Below are positions 63,101-64,000 of a stretch of DNA of 64,000 bases, piece after piece (within the stretch, counting starts at the first letter, position 1; each line of letters begins with the position of its first letter). The notes under the pieces are model-generated. The model did not search any database and was not told the DNA's origin. It was given only the letters and a program-made list of their open reading frames with translations. Made by a program: the position numbers and the translations under genes. Origin of the DNA: Pteria penguin (lineage: Eukaryota; Mollusca; Bivalvia; Pterioida; Pteriidae); the NCBI GenBank assembly GCA_035048485.1, contig CM068592.1, positions 31,308,001 through 31,372,000 of the forward strand, in the 5' to 3' direction.

Positions 63101-64000
63101 AGACACCGTCACCATATAAGTCTATATATCTGTGTTATGCATCAGACAGACACCGTCACCATATAAATGTGTATATCTGTGTTATGCATCAGACAGACAC
63201 CCTCACCATATAAATCTGTATATCTGTATTATGCATCATACAGACACCGTCACCATATAAATCTGTATATCTGTGTTATGCATCAGGCAGACACCGTCAC
63301 CATATAAATCTGTATATCTGTGTTATGCATCATACAGACACCGTCACCATATAAATCTGTATATCTGTGTTATGCATCAGACAGACACCGTCACCATATA
63401 AATCTGTATATCTGTGTTATACATCAGACAGACACCGTCACCATATAAATCTGTATATCTGTGTTATGCATCATACAGACACCGTCACCATATAAATCTG
63501 TATATCTGTGTTATGCATCAGACAGACACCGTCACCATATAAATCTGTATATCTGTGTTATGCATCAGACAGACACCGTCACCATATAAATCTGTATATC
63601 TGTGTTATGCATCATACAGACACCGTCACCATATAAATCTGTATATCTGTGTTATGCATCATACAGACACCGTCACCATATAAATCTGTATATCTGTGTT
63701 ATGCATCAGACAGACACCGTCACCATATAAATCTGTATATCTGTGTTATGCATCAGACAGACACCGTCACCATATAAATCTGTATATCTGTGTTATGCAT
63801 CATACAGACACCGTCACCATATAAATCTGTATATCTGTGTTATGCATCAGGCAGACACCGTCACCATATAAATCTGTATATCTGTGTTATGCATCATACA
63901 GACACCGTCACCATATAAATCTGTATATCTGTGTTATGCATCAGACAGACACCGTCACCATATAAATCTGTATATCTGTGTTATACATCAGACAGACACC

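Larger units (their letters stand above)
31172..64000. repeat. 47-bp satellite array, >32.8 kb, ~700 units
   Basis: Uninterrupted tandem array to the window end. The regular units start at about 31212, after one degenerate unit from about 31172. A typical unit runs ATGCATCAGACAGACACCGT, CACCATATAAATCTG, TATATCTGTGTT. Variants include CATCATACAG for CATCAGACAG, TACATC for GCATC, a 53-bp form with a CCAGTA insertion (TGTATACCAGTATCTG), an ATCAATATATC form, a CAGAGATCGTC form and a TTCACCATACAGTC form. Each unit carries one CpG and one TATAAAT. The period is not a multiple of three, and open frames of 79-91 codons within it are by-products. The unit resembles the 3' part of the SINE at 3839-4115. 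Confidence 0.97.

Noticed and set aside
31172..64000. CRISPR-like array
   Set aside because: The repeats are directly adjacent, with no unique spacers, and the context is eukaryotic.
31212..64000. Centromeric satellite
   Set aside because: The unit length and gene-intron location give no support for a centromere, and no other centromere signal can be seen from sequence alone.

Overview
This window looks like nuclear DNA of a mollusc, most likely a bivalve. It is AT-rich, with widely spaced short exons that carry canonical GT/AG splice sites. It holds tRNA-derived SINEs, MITE-like foldback elements, and a dispersed element whose ends (GAGGCCC...GGGCCTATATCG and a GAGCC/GGCTC hairpin) I associate with bivalve genomes. 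The species cannot be named from the sequence.

Layout. (1) 1-13.8 kb has no recognisable protein gene. It contains a 19-bp minisatellite (201-937), SINE copies and relics, two 77-bp MITE-like insertions with separate 9-bp target duplications, a longer MITE-like element, a 1.15-kb bivalve-type repeat with an internal duplication, microsatellites, and one unexplained 236-codon open frame (4925-5635). (2) 14.16-22.06 kb carries a complete seven-exon gene on the + strand. It encodes a kinase-less FGF-receptor-like protein (FGFRL1/nou-darake type): signal peptide, two Ig domains each split over two exons, a Thr/Pro stalk, a Lys/Arg-rich segment in its own symmetric exon, one transmembrane helix and a short tail. 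Exon phases chain without conflict to 488 codons. (3) 22.06-27.6 kb is probable 3' UTR and intergenic DNA with a MITE and a small minisatellite. (4) 27.65-31.16 kb is a tandem second copy of the same gene. Only its 5' flank, signal-peptide exon and both exons of Ig domain 1 lie in the window, with exon lengths identical to copy 1. (5) From about 31.17-31.21 kb to the window end (at least 32.8 kb, roughly 700 units) there is an uninterrupted 47-bp satellite. It begins within about 60 bp of the splice donor of copy-2 exon 3, so it occupies the intron where the rest of the gene should follow.

Two results stand out. First, copy 1 has an in-frame UAG followed by CAAUCA, which fits the UAG-CARYYA readthrough context. 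After it come 73 uninterrupted codons of Tyr/His-rich sequence ending in TAA. This is a candidate programmed readthrough that would replace a class I PDZ-type C-terminus (TSV) with a long tyrosine-rich tail. Second, the satellite monomer matches the 3' part of the SINE family present elsewhere in the window. Copy 1 keeps a decayed SINE tail at the equivalent intron position, so the array probably grew out of a SINE 3' end after the gene duplicated.

All coordinates and comparisons were made by eye. No alignment, domain search or expression data were available.
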